Positions 7,702 to 16,081 of a DNA stretch of 64,000 bases are shown here, one piece after another. Positions within the stretch are counted from its first letter, which is position 1; each line of letters starts with the position of its first letter. The position numbers and the translations under genes are program-made. Origin of the DNA: Oscillatoriales cyanobacterium (lineage in GTDB: Bacteria; Cyanobacteriota; Cyanobacteriia; Cyanobacteriales; Microcoleaceae); NCBI GenBank assembly GCA_004293365.1, contig RDYN01000052.1, forward strand, positions 34,097-98,096, written 5' to 3'. The notes beneath the pieces were generated by a model. It saw nothing but the letters and a program-made list of their open reading frames with translations. It ran no database searches and was not told where the DNA came from.

Positions 7702-9477
7702 TTACGCAGCAACTGGTAAAGTAATCACAAATTCCGTCCCCTGTCCAATTTGAGAATTCATCTCAATTTTGCCTTGATGCTTGGCAACGATTTGATAGGA
7801 AATAGCCAATCCCAATCCAGTGCCTTTGCCGATCGACTTTGTAGTAAAAAACGGGTCAAATATCTGTTGGGCACTGGCTGCGGCAATTCCCGGCCCGTTA
7901 TCCCGAATCTTGACAGTGACAGCTTTGTCTGCCGCAACTTCCGTGCATATCCAAATCGTTGGTGAAAACGCTTTATCTGCCTTTTTTACCTCCTCCAGCG
8001 CATCAATTGCATTGCCGAGTACGTTCATAAATACTTGATTCAGTTGCGCTCCATAGCACTCAACCAGAGGCAAATTAGCGTATTCTTTAATAACTTCGAT
8101 ACCTTGTTTGAGTCGGTGATTGAGAATTACCAGGGTGCTGTCTATTCCTTCGTGAATGTCCGCAGGTTTCATGTAACCGTCGTCTAAACGAGAAAAGTTC
8201 CGCATGGATATGACAATTTCGCGAATGCGATCTGCTCCCATTTTCATCGAAGCAAGTGTTTTTGGCAAATCTTCTCTGAGAAATTCGAGTTCAATGTCTT
8301 CGATACAGTCTATAATTTCATCTGGTGGGTTTGGATAGTATTTCTGATAGAGAGTTACCAAGTCTGCCAAATCTTGGATGTATTGGTTAGCATGGTCAAT
8401 GTTGCCGCCGATGAAGTTGACGGGATTGTTGATTTCGTGGGCGATCCCTGCCACCATTTGACCGAGAGACGACATTTTTTCGGTTTGAATTAATTGAGAT
8501 TGAGTTTGTTTTAGTTCTTGTGTATAGTCGCTAACTCGCTGAATCAATTGATTGAAAGAAGCTGCTAAAACTCCGATTTCGTCTTCGGTTGTGACTGGTA
8601 CTTGCAGGTTAAAATTCGATTCGCGGGCGACTTGCTGGGCGACGCTAGTGACGCTTTCGAGGGGTTGGGCGATCGCGCGGCTGGTTTTGTCCGCCAGTAA
8701 CACGGCGATGAGTGCTGAAATTATCATACTCCCCAGAATAATTCGGTTTCGCAAGCCTTCAGCTTCTTCTAATGCTTCTGCCCCTTGCAGTTTTTGAAGT
8801 TCTATTTCTGCAATTTGCTCAGTCAAATTTGCAGCAAGTTGATCTAATACGATCGCCTCTTCCCCACTGCTACTCCTCAACATTTGTAACTGTGCGGACT
8901 CGATGCGGTTAGCCGGTAAATCCCAAACTTCCGCTTCTTTTAATTGCAGTTTAGTTAGCTGAGCGTAGTAATCAATGACGATGGCATACCTTTGCAATCT
9001 AGATTGCAAATTTTTTTCTTGTATTGCTAGCCTGTCGGGATTTTTGATGGCAAAAAGTTGTATTTCGGAAATCAGGCTTTTTGCTTGATTGATTTGCTGG
9101 ACAAACCGATCGCGTTCGTATTGCAGCCACACCCTGTTTCCCAAAACAGCCGGCAATCTCGCTGCGTGCGATCGGGCTTCAAATACGGTATTTTGCAAAT
9201 TTTGCAGCAGTTGCTGCTGTTGCCCAGCAACATTTACCTGAATTAAAGCTTGCTTGCGAAAGTAGTCTCCGACTTTCAGTCCCGCACCCGTTCCCAAAAT
9301 CGCTATACCGATCGCTAAAGCATAGCCGTAGCTAATTTTTTGACCGATCCGCAAATGGTTGAATCGTTCCCTTAGCCAATTTAAATTAATAGATGTAGGC
9401 TGTGACAATTTTTTGTTAGCAGAGTGATCTTGCTCTACTTTGCTATCTTGGGGCTGAGTGTCGGTAAATAATAACAT
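7702..9477 (-). CDS. Sensor histidine kinase (paralogue of the first gene)
   Basis: 591 residues. Order: a 50-residue cytoplasmic N-terminus, membrane span (about 52-70), a 180-residue mostly helical sensor region, a second span (about 250-268), HAMP, coiled coil, HisKA with GIAHEINNPVNFIGGN, and HATPase. The N-box is NVLGNAIDALEE; DNGPGI and GTGLGLAISYQI complete the ATP site, so the kinase looks active. The start is well placed: GGAGG lies nine bases upstream. No adjacent receiver gene. Closely resembles the kinase at 1-1666, suggesting an old duplication. Confidence 0.93.
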   Translation of the reverse strand: MLLFTDTQPQDSKVEQDHSANKKLSQPTSINLNWLRERFNHLRIGQKISYGYALAIGIAILGTGAGLKVGDYFRKQALIQVNVAGQQQQLLQNLQNTVFEARSHAARLPAVLGNRVWLQYERDRFVQQINQAKSLISEIQLFAIKNPDRLAIQEKNLQSRLQRYAIVIDYYAQLTKLQLKEAEVWDLPANRIESAQLQMLRSSSGEEAIVLDQLAANLTEQIAEIELQKLQGAEALEEAEGLRNRIILGSMIISALIAVLLADKTSRAIAQPLESVTSVAQQVARESNFNLQVPVTTEDEIGVLAASFNQLIQRVSDYTQELKQTQSQLIQTEKMSSLGQMVAGIAHEINNPVNFIGGNIDHANQYIQDLADLVTLYQKYYPNPPDEIIDCIEDIELEFLREDLPKTLASMKMGADRIREIVISMRNFSRLDDGYMKPADIHEGIDSTLVILNHRLKQGIEVIKEYANLPLVECYGAQLNQVFMNVLGNAIDALEEVKKADKAFSPTIWICTEVAADKAVTVKIRDNGPGIAAASAQQIFDPFFTTKSIGKGTGLGLAISYQIVAKHQGKIEMNSQIGQGTEFVITLPVAA

Positions 9478-9945
9478 TGAAAGTTCCTCCCAAACAAATC
9501 AGGAGTAGTTGACATCCTGCACAATTTATTGCAATATCGAGAAACAGCATAAACCTGCATTTCTCAGTTAATCATTTAACTTAGTTAAAAACCGTGAATT
9601 TTAGGAGATTACTCCTAAAAAAACGCGATCGGGAGATACGATAGTTTTTCTGGTTTTTAACTTTTGAGTTTTTTGGGCTGACAATCTGTTGCGTACAAAA
9701 TGTCAAACTAATCTTTCTATTGAATTTGCCAGATCAATTGCTATTTGAGCTGCCAGCCGAGGCGATTTAGCCCATAACGCCTTAATTATCTCTGTTCTCA
9801 GACAAAAGTGTTTGTGATCTGTATCAACAATTTATGTGATTGTACGCAACTTTACAAAACTTATACAAAATCAACCAGTATTTTCACTTACTTAGTTAGT
9901 TAAGGACACAGAGTTTAACTAGGGTTCTCCCAATTTTTTTGCCAG
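9478..9945. other. Intergenic region, 468 bp
   Basis: AT-rich upstream region of the kinase. I see no gene, RNA or marked repeat. Confidence 0.6.
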
Positions 9946-10161
9946 TTATACGTTTGATTTCAGCGGTTTTGCTAAAATATCGTCGCTGTCAGTAAATCCA
10001 TAAGCTTGCATTACTTTGCGATCGAGCGCTTCGTGCAGTTTATAAAGTTGGCTGGTTGTTTCTTCAAAAAACTTATTATAAAATTGAGTAATTCCCCACT
10101 GTTTTGCTGACATCTGTTGAGTGCGGCACAGTAAAATAGTAAGATCGAAACCCCATCGCAT
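9946..10161 (-). pseudogene. Relic of a restriction-modification methylase C-terminus
   Basis: 71 codons. The part QWGITQFYNKFFEETTSQLY followed by KLHEALDRKVMQAYGFTDSD resembles the last segment of large Eco57I/type ISP-like DNA methylase-restriction proteins, where a helix ending in A-L-D-x-x-V-x-x-A-Y-G near the end is characteristic. The catalytic parts (the NPPY-type methylase motif and nuclease) are missing, and upstream sequence on this strand (above 10161) is taken by the next gene. I infer a decayed remnant. It could also be a small free-standing protein of unknown role. Confidence 0.45.
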
Positions 10162-10209
10162 TTCTCATTTCTAAACATTTTCCGTTTTAATACTGTAGCA
10201 GGTGCAATT

Positions 10210-11133
10210 ATGGTAAAGTCTCAGTATGAGGGATATTCCGCCGGGAAACAACACACTTTCGCAGTCCGGGAAAACTTCGGAAGTGCCAAAGTGTATGCAC
10301 AAAATGCACAGTCAGTGCTTAACAAAGCTACTGGATTTATCAGTGCTTACGATTTCACGCTCAATCCTTATCGCGGCTGTCAGTACGGATGCAGCTATTG
10401 TTATGCTGCTGCTTTTAGCCCTAATTCACAGATGCGGGAGGATTGGGGAAATTGGGTAATCATCAAGCAAAATGCAGCAGAAATTCTCAAGAAAGAGTTG
10501 GAACGCTGGCACAAGAAAAACCCCGAGCGCCCACCGACAATTTATATGAGTAGTGTCACAGATCCGTATCAGCCAATTGAATCTAAAGAACAACTAACTA
10601 GGCACTTGCTAGAAGTGATGGTTCCCTATCAGCCGACGCTGGTTATCCAAACTCGCAGTCCTATGATAACTAGAGATGTCGATATTTTACAGCAATTTCA
10701 GCGATTGCGAATTAACATGAGCATTCCCACTGGTAGCGAAAAAGTGAGGAAAGATTTTGAACCAAAATCCCCGAGTATTCCTGCGAGACTCAAAGCTATT
10801 GCCAAACTGAAATACAGCTTTCCTTACCAAATAAATTGCGAAGTAAAATTTTCTATAACTGTGACACCACTACTCCCTACCTTACCGGAAGATGAAGCTA
10901 ATTTTATTAGGAAGCTGGAAGTTGTAGATCGGGTGGTGATTCAGGATTTTCATGCCAGCAACGATCGATCGCTAATTGCGTCAACGCGCTCAGAAGCATT
11001 AGCTCTTAAACACAAGTACGCTTGGTGGTACAATAGCGAACAGCAGAGTTATCGCAAGTTTAAAAATAAACTCAAGGCGATGCTCCCGGATGTAGAAATT
11101 ATGGAAGGTAAAGAAGGATTTGGCTATGAATAA
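10210..11133 (+). CDS. Radical SAM protein of the spore photoproduct lyase-like family
   Basis: 307 residues. The motif GCQYGCSYCYA near residues 56-66 supplies the three cysteines (CxxxCxxC) of the radical SAM [4Fe-4S] cluster. TIYMSSVTDPYQPIE and TLVIQTRSPMITRDVDILQQ follow the SplB-like/Rv2578c pattern. These proteins differ from true spore photoproduct lyases, and most have no known substrate. The stop overlaps the start of the next gene, so the two are translationally coupled and likely act together. Confidence 0.88.
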   Translation: MVKSQYEGYSAGKQHTFAVRENFGSAKVYAQNAQSVLNKATGFISAYDFTLNPYRGCQYGCSYCYAAAFSPNSQMREDWGNWVIIKQNAAEILKKELERWHKKNPERPPTIYMSSVTDPYQPIESKEQLTRHLLEVMVPYQPTLVIQTRSPMITRDVDILQQFQRLRINMSIPTGSEKVRKDFEPKSPSIPARLKAIAKLKYSFPYQINCEVKFSITVTPLLPTLPEDEANFIRKLEVVDRVVIQDFHASNDRSLIASTRSEALALKHKYAWWYNSEQQSYRKFKNKLKAMLPDVEIMEGKEGFGYE

Positions 11134-12463
11134 TCCGCTAGCTAACTGGTGGCGTTCTCAAAAGTTTAACCAAGCCGTCAAGAGTCAAAATAATCGACTT
11201 GCCCAAAAACAGTTAAAAGAAATACAAAATTCAGGGGCAAAACTATCGTGGCAGGAGAAACTATTTAAAGAGCGGCTACAGCTTGAAAAATTATTGCAAC
11301 AAAAAAATGACCGCATCCAAGAAGGCGATCGGCGTTTAGCAGAATTAGAACTGCAAGTGGGCTTCGGAAAAATTGATGCTTTTCCCGGAGATATTGATGA
11401 GTTAAACTTCTTGATTCCCGAGCCCAAATTTATTGAAGTTATTTCACAAAGTTTTAAACTTAAAGAATGCGATGCCAGCATGATTCAATGCACAGGAATT
11501 TATGAAAAAGTATTTGATAAGTTTGAACAACATTTGGCTGGTTTTATCAAGAATGAGTTTAATAACTTGATCCGCCAAAAAACAAATTTTGATTTTTTAC
11601 TTCAACAAGCTATTGACGACATACAAAAACTCAAAGAAGGACAAGATCCTCAATACAGTTTTGAGCTAAGTCCTCACATCTATTTAATGAGGTATTTCCT
11701 AGATAACGTCTATTGTACATATCTAGCTTGGTTTCTCATTTACAAGGCTGGGTTATTACCAACTAAAGTCAATATCCTTGATATTGCGGCGGGGCCGGGG
11801 ACAGTTGCCTGCGGACTAGGTTTGTTGCTGCAAAGTATTAACGACTTTTGTTCAGTGCCGCCAATGCACATATCCTATTACTCTTTGGAACAGCAAAAAG
11901 CTTTTCAATATCGCGGACTCCAGTTTTGGCGGCAATATATGGAACCCCAGGCGATCAATGCTTACTTTCGGTTTGACACTTCTAGTATCTTTGATGGTGA
12001 AAATCAATCTCGAAAAATTCCTCAAAACTTTTTTGATTTTATTGTAATTTCTCACTGTTTTTTTAACGATGAGGATAGCAGAGAAAAATCCCAGCGCATT
12101 TATAAGGATATATTTACCAACAGCCTGACCGATTCTGGTTATGTTTTGCTAATTATTCAAGAAAAAAAGTTGCTTATACCCTACAATATTCGTCAAATTG
12201 AAAGTTGCGAACAGGAGCTAAGTGTAGTCAAACAATTTGTTGACGATCTGGGGTTAAACTTGGTTTGGTATAAATATTTAAGTGCAACTGGTAGCAGGAA
12301 ATCCCATCCTAACTTTGCAAAGTTTGCTAGAGAAAATCTGTCGGTTCAGAAATTCATCAGTCCACTTTTCCGCCAGCACTTTAAGTTACATTATGACTTA
12401 AATTATAAACTTGATGACTATGTGATATTAGCCAGAAAAGGAAGATTTAAAATGAGTAAGTAA
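11126..12463 (+). CDS. Putative SAM-dependent methyltransferase
   Basis: 445 residues from the ATG at 11126, which overlaps the radical SAM stop and has AAGGA seven bases upstream; a TTG six bases earlier is possible. Residues 1-75 are basic and helical (QKLFKERLQLEKLLQQK-like). A glycine-rich loop NILDIAAGPGTVACGLGLLL at about 213-232 is a class I methyltransferase motif I. FDFIVISHCFFNDEDS is the likely motif IV region and SGYVLLIIQEKKLL motif V/VI. It is distantly like Rsm22-type enzymes; substrate unknown. Codon use is more AT-rich than the genes around it, hinting at a different history. Confidence 0.7.
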   Translation: MNNPLANWWRSQKFNQAVKSQNNRLAQKQLKEIQNSGAKLSWQEKLFKERLQLEKLLQQKNDRIQEGDRRLAELELQVGFGKIDAFPGDIDELNFLIPEPKFIEVISQSFKLKECDASMIQCTGIYEKVFDKFEQHLAGFIKNEFNNLIRQKTNFDFLLQQAIDDIQKLKEGQDPQYSFELSPHIYLMRYFLDNVYCTYLAWFLIYKAGLLPTKVNILDIAAGPGTVACGLGLLLQSINDFCSVPPMHISYYSLEQQKAFQYRGLQFWRQYMEPQAINAYFRFDTSSIFDGENQSRKIPQNFFDFIVISHCFFNDEDSREKSQRIYKDIFTNSLTDSGYVLLIIQEKKLLIPYNIRQIESCEQELSVVKQFVDDLGLNLVWYKYLSATGSRKSHPNFAKFARENLSVQKFISPLFRQHFKLHYDLNYKLDDYVILARKGRFKMSK

Positions 12464-12500
12464 AATAAATCAGCTAGGAATTGCTAAATATTAAATTTAA

Positions 12501-13397
12501 ATGCAAAAAGTGACCCAAAAATTGACTTACAAACCTACAAATAACGTTCAAAATAATTGGCACGGCAGGCTGAATTTAGCCTACGCGAACCGTGACGGCG
12601 CAACTCAAATTATTCACAATCAAATGCAAGCGCCCCTGAAGGTGCAGCGTCCGTTTTATCCTGAAGGAAAAGAGGTTTGTCACAGCGTAGTTTTGCACAC
12701 GGCTGGGGGAGTTGTTGGGGGCGATCGCCTTTCGCTCAATTTCCACCTCCAACCAAACGCCAAAGCCTTAATCACCACCGCCGCCGCTGGTAAAATTTAT
12801 CGCAGCAGCGGACAGTTAGCACAACAAAATATTGACATTCAAGTAGATGCTGGCGCTAATTTGGAATGGCTGCCGCAGGAAACAATCGTTTTCGACGGCG
12901 CAATTTACCGACAAGATTTGCGGGTAGAATTAGCGCCGCAAGCCCGTATTCTGCTGTGGGAGATTACGCGGTTCGGACGCAGTGCTAGGGGCGAAAAGTT
13001 CTTGTCGGGAGAATGGCGATCGCACACCGAAATCTGGCAGGAAAACAGCCCTCTGTGGATTGACAGACAATGGCTTAAAGGTGGGAGCCAAATGCTCGAA
13101 AGTCCTCACGGATTAGCAGGAAAACCCGTAGTCGCTACCCTCGCTTGGATCGGCGAACCAGTCACAGCGGAGATGGTGGAAAAAGTGCGAGGTTTGCGCT
13201 GCGAAGAAACAATTTATCCAGGATCTGTGGCAGTTAATTCTACTGTCGGGGTTACTCGCATTCCCAACGGTTTGCTGTGCCGGTATCGCGGTTCGTCCAC
13301 CGCTGCCGCCAGAGACTGGTTTGTCGCCATTTGGCAATTGCTGCGCTTGTCTTTTTCAGAACGCCCTTGCTGTTTGCCCAGAGTTTGGATAAAATAG
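12501..13397 (+). CDS. ureD: Urease accessory protein UreD
   Basis: 298 residues. UreD binds apo-urease and forms the UreDFG scaffold that inserts nickel. Family marks: HSVVLHTAGGVVGGDRLSLN, ITTAAAGKIYRSSG and LEWLPQETIVFDGA. The length is normal and the C-terminus looks complete. It is the first urease gene in the window; ureA follows after 313 bp. ureE, ureF and ureG are not in this window. Confidence 0.95.
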   Translation: MQKVTQKLTYKPTNNVQNNWHGRLNLAYANRDGATQIIHNQMQAPLKVQRPFYPEGKEVCHSVVLHTAGGVVGGDRLSLNFHLQPNAKALITTAAAGKIYRSSGQLAQQNIDIQVDAGANLEWLPQETIVFDGAIYRQDLRVELAPQARILLWEITRFGRSARGEKFLSGEWRSHTEIWQENSPLWIDRQWLKGGSQMLESPHGLAGKPVVATLAWIGEPVTAEMVEKVRGLRCEETIYPGSVAVNSTVGVTRIPNGLLCRYRGSSTAAARDWFVAIWQLLRLSFSERPCCLPRVWIK

Positions 13398-13710
13398 CAT
13401 TCTCTTTTAGTTTCACCTAGTTTCTGTTTCCGCTGCAACACATCAAATGCAATACCCGCCCCCAGTACCAGACATACAACTTCCGATTGACATTGCTCGT
13501 GACAAATATAGCCGGGTTTTGTCAGAAATATGCGATCGGCAAACAGTCGTTTCCGGTTCTTTGCTAAAGTCCAAAAACAAAAGGATAAACCACCTTGACA
13601 CGAACCGGATATTAACACTATCTTGAATCATGGGAGGTAATTACCGATGATTTGCTGCCGCTCATAGTTGAACTTGAATAAATAATGCGATCGCCCTCAC
13701 CATAATAAAA
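13398..13710. other. Intergenic region between ureD and ureA, 313 bp
   Basis: An unusually long gap inside a urease gene set. No supported gene; overlapping minus-strand frames lack coding character. It may hold a promoter for ureA. Confidence 0.5.
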
Positions 13711-14013
13711 ATGCAACTCACCCCCCAAGAAAAAGACAAGCTGCTGATTTTCACCGCCGCCCTGCTAGCAGAGCGCCGCAAACAAAGAGGCTTAAAGTTA
13801 AACTATCCAGAAGCACTAGCCTACATTTCCGCCGCCATTTTAGAAGGAGCAAGAGATGGCCTCACCGTCGCAGATTTAATGAGTTACGGGACAACTCTTC
13901 TGACGCGGGAAGATGTGATGGAAGGCATACCCGAAATGGTGCATGAAGTGCAAGTTGAGGCGACTTTTCCCGACGGAACTAAGTTGGTGACAGTGCACGA
14001 TCCGATTCGTTAA
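13711..14013 (+). CDS. ureA: Urease gamma subunit
   Basis: 100 residues, the standard length for the separate bacterial gamma subunit. Characteristic start [20 protein letters not shown], then [20 protein letters not shown] and [20 protein letters not shown]. It forms the (alpha-beta-gamma)3 urease trimer with UreB and UreC. ureB starts 33 bp downstream. Confidence 0.97.
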   Translation: MQLTPQEKDKLLIFTAALLAERRKQRGLKLNYPEALAYISAAILEGARDGLTVADLMSYGTTLLTREDVMEGIPEMVHEVQVEATFPDGTKLVTVHDPIR

Positions 14014-14046
14014 ATATTTAAACGCAGAGACTCGCAGGAGACAGAT

Positions 14047-14358
14047 ATGATTCCGGGAGAAATGATTGTTTCAGACGGTGAAATTGAGCTCAATGCCGAT
14101 CGCCCAACAGTGCGGTTGCTGGTAGCAAATACGGGCGATCGACCCATTCAAGTCGGTTCCCACTATCACTTTTATGAAGCGAACGAAGCCTTAGAATTTG
14201 AACGAGAACAAGCAAAAGGAATGCGGTTGGATATCCCCGCAGGTACAGCAGTTAGATTTGAGCCGGGAGATCGAAGGGAAATTCAATTAGTGCCGTTTGT
14301 TGGTAGCCGTCAAGTCTACGGCTTTAATGGAAAAGTGAACGGTCATTTGGAAGGTTAA
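14047..14358 (+). CDS. ureB: Urease beta subunit
   Basis: 103 residues, standard size. Marks: [40 protein letters not shown] and [33 protein letters not shown] provides a ribosome site just upstream. Instead of ureC, the next gene is a glycosyltransferase; ureC begins about 1.7 kb further on. Confidence 0.97.
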   Translation: MIPGEMIVSDGEIELNADRPTVRLLVANTGDRPIQVGSHYHFYEANEALEFEREQAKGMRLDIPAGTAVRFEPGDRREIQLVPFVGSRQVYGFNGKVNGHLEG

Positions 14359-14689
14359 GTATGAAAGCAGAAAATAGTTTGCAAGTGTTGATTGTTGAAT
14401 TGGAAAATTTTTAACTTAAAACTTATCCAAGTTAAAATAATGCAACTGTAACCTCGCAATCCCAACCAGGATCGCGATCGTCATCCCATGGAAAATCGAA
14501 AAGAGAAAATCGTATCACTTCCAGCGCTACCCCTGGAGAGTGACAAAGCAATGTCAAGAAAAATTCTCTGCATAAGTGTATAAGTGCCTTTCTTTTGTTA
14601 GTGAAACCTCAGACTTTTGAGTGAGTTAAAATCGGCAGTTTGCGATCGATATTGGTTATCAAAACCGCAAACATATACAGCAAAAGCGC
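14359..14689. other. Intergenic region, 331 bp
   Basis: Between ureB and the glycosyltransferase. No gene or repeat that I can support; likely the junction of an insertion or rearrangement that separated ureB from ureC. Confidence 0.5.
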
Positions 14690-15820
14690 ATGATGAATCC
14701 AAAATTAGTTGACCAGATCAAACAGATGTTGAAGCAGAGTTTGCTGGAAACATCGAGGCGTGTCTGGAGAACCCCGTTAGATCGGCGCACCAGCATCAAA
14801 TTATTAGATAACAGCATCGTTTACAAACAGCAGCACGAACCTGTCAACATACCTGCGTTAGCCTCAGTAAATGGAGTACCTTCTCGGTTTTTTACCACAG
14901 AAACAACCGTGTCTTTTGACCCGGATTATGTTTGGAAAGTTTCCGTGAATAAACAAATAGAGGCTCTAACTATTTGTACGTCTGGAAACACGCTGCTAAA
15001 TCACAAGTTGCTGTTAGACCTAGATTTTCGGATTAGCGGTGCGGGCATTCTGGAATGGCCTTATAAACCCCAGCAAATTACCTATCCGTTAATAGTTGCT
15101 CCTTGGTCGCATTTGTGGTGCAGTTATTACGATTATGTGATTTTTGTACTGGCTAAACTTTGTCGGATTGAGGAGGCTTTAGGTAAGGAAATTTGGCAAG
15201 AAGCCAAAATTTGTTATCCTTTGCGCCATACAGCTTTTGAGTTGGATTTTCTGACAAAACTCGGTATTCCTGAAAGTTCGCTAATCGACACTCGCGCTAG
15301 AGATACGGGATATCATGCAGAAAGTGTCGTGTTAGGAAACAATCAAGATTGGTATTTTCCCAGTCCTTACGATATAGAGCTTTTGCGGAACAAATTCTGT
15401 CTTAAGGAAAATGTCAAGCCTTACAGAAAATTATATCTTTCTAGAAGCGGGCGGCGCCAGGTTAAAAATGAGGTAGAAGTACGAGAGGTGTTGAAAGAGT
15501 TTGATTTTGAAATTTTGGAAGATGTCTCGCGCAGTGTGGATGAACAAATTCGGCTGTTTGCAGAAGCGCAGGTGGTTGTGGGCCCTCACGGCGCTGGTTT
15601 TACAAATTTGTTGTGGTGTCAGCCGGGAACGAAAGTATTGGAATGCTTTTATGGAGGGTACACTCCGCCGTTTTTCTATTACATTTCCCAGATATTGGGA
15701 TTAGAATATTCTCGTATGGTTGATGACAGCGATGATTTGGAAGATTGGAGTTTAATTGGCATGGATATGACGGTGGATGTGGAGGTTTTGAGAAGGGAAA
15801 TTAAGAAAATGCTGGAATGA
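14690..15820 (+). CDS. Glycosyltransferase family 61 (DUF563) protein
   Basis: 376 residues. The C-terminal third carries the GT61 signature: PYRKLYLSRSGRRQVKNEVE, then VVGPHGAGFTNLLWCQPGTK and VLECFYGGYTPPFFYYI. These enzymes transfer sugars to exported polysaccharides or glycans; the acceptor here is unknown. It has no link to urea metabolism, yet sits between ureB and ureC on the same strand. A 25-bp-arm palindrome follows at 15901. Confidence 0.88.
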   Translation: MMNPKLVDQIKQMLKQSLLETSRRVWRTPLDRRTSIKLLDNSIVYKQQHEPVNIPALASVNGVPSRFFTTETTVSFDPDYVWKVSVNKQIEALTICTSGNTLLNHKLLLDLDFRISGAGILEWPYKPQQITYPLIVAPWSHLWCSYYDYVIFVLAKLCRIEEALGKEIWQEAKICYPLRHTAFELDFLTKLGIPESSLIDTRARDTGYHAESVVLGNNQDWYFPSPYDIELLRNKFCLKENVKPYRKLYLSRSGRRQVKNEVEVREVLKEFDFEILEDVSRSVDEQIRLFAEAQVVVGPHGAGFTNLLWCQPGTKVLECFYGGYTPPFFYYISQILGLEYSRMVDDSDDLEDWSLIGMDMTVDVEVLRREIKKMLE

Positions 15821-15900
15821 ATTTACAAATCGACAAATGGGCGATCGCAGAAATATTGTAAATATTTGCTAAGGAATGAGAATTAAATAACTTACAATTT

Positions 15901-15982
15901 ATTGTTCTTGTGGGATGGGCGTCCCGCCCGTCCAGAAAGAACGGGCGGGACGCCCATCCCACAAATATGTGTAAATTATTTA
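15901..15982. repeat. Palindromic element with 25-bp arms, copy 1
   Basis: TTGTGGGATGGGCGTCCCGC plus CCGTC pairs with its exact complement across a loop of about 6-8 bases. It is flanked by ATTGTTC on the left and AAATATGTGTAAATTATTTA on the right. Copy 2 with the same flanks lies at 56674-56755, so the mobile unit is wider than the palindrome. It could also terminate transcription of the glycosyltransferase gene. Confidence 0.85.
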
Positions 15983-16081
15983 CAGGAGCGATCCTAACTC
16001 AGATTGAGTAACTCGGCACATAGTACAATTAAAGTTGACCTCAACTGCCAACTAAAAAATTTATTAATATTAGGAGAAAAC

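Noticed and set aside
13214..13631. Minus-strand frames over the end of ureD and the ureD-ureA gap
   Set aside because: Mostly antisense to ureD; no family resemblance.
16004..16081. Upstream in-frame start of ureC
   Set aside because: The 26 extra residues are not found in urease alpha subunits, and AGGAG sits before the ATG at 16082.
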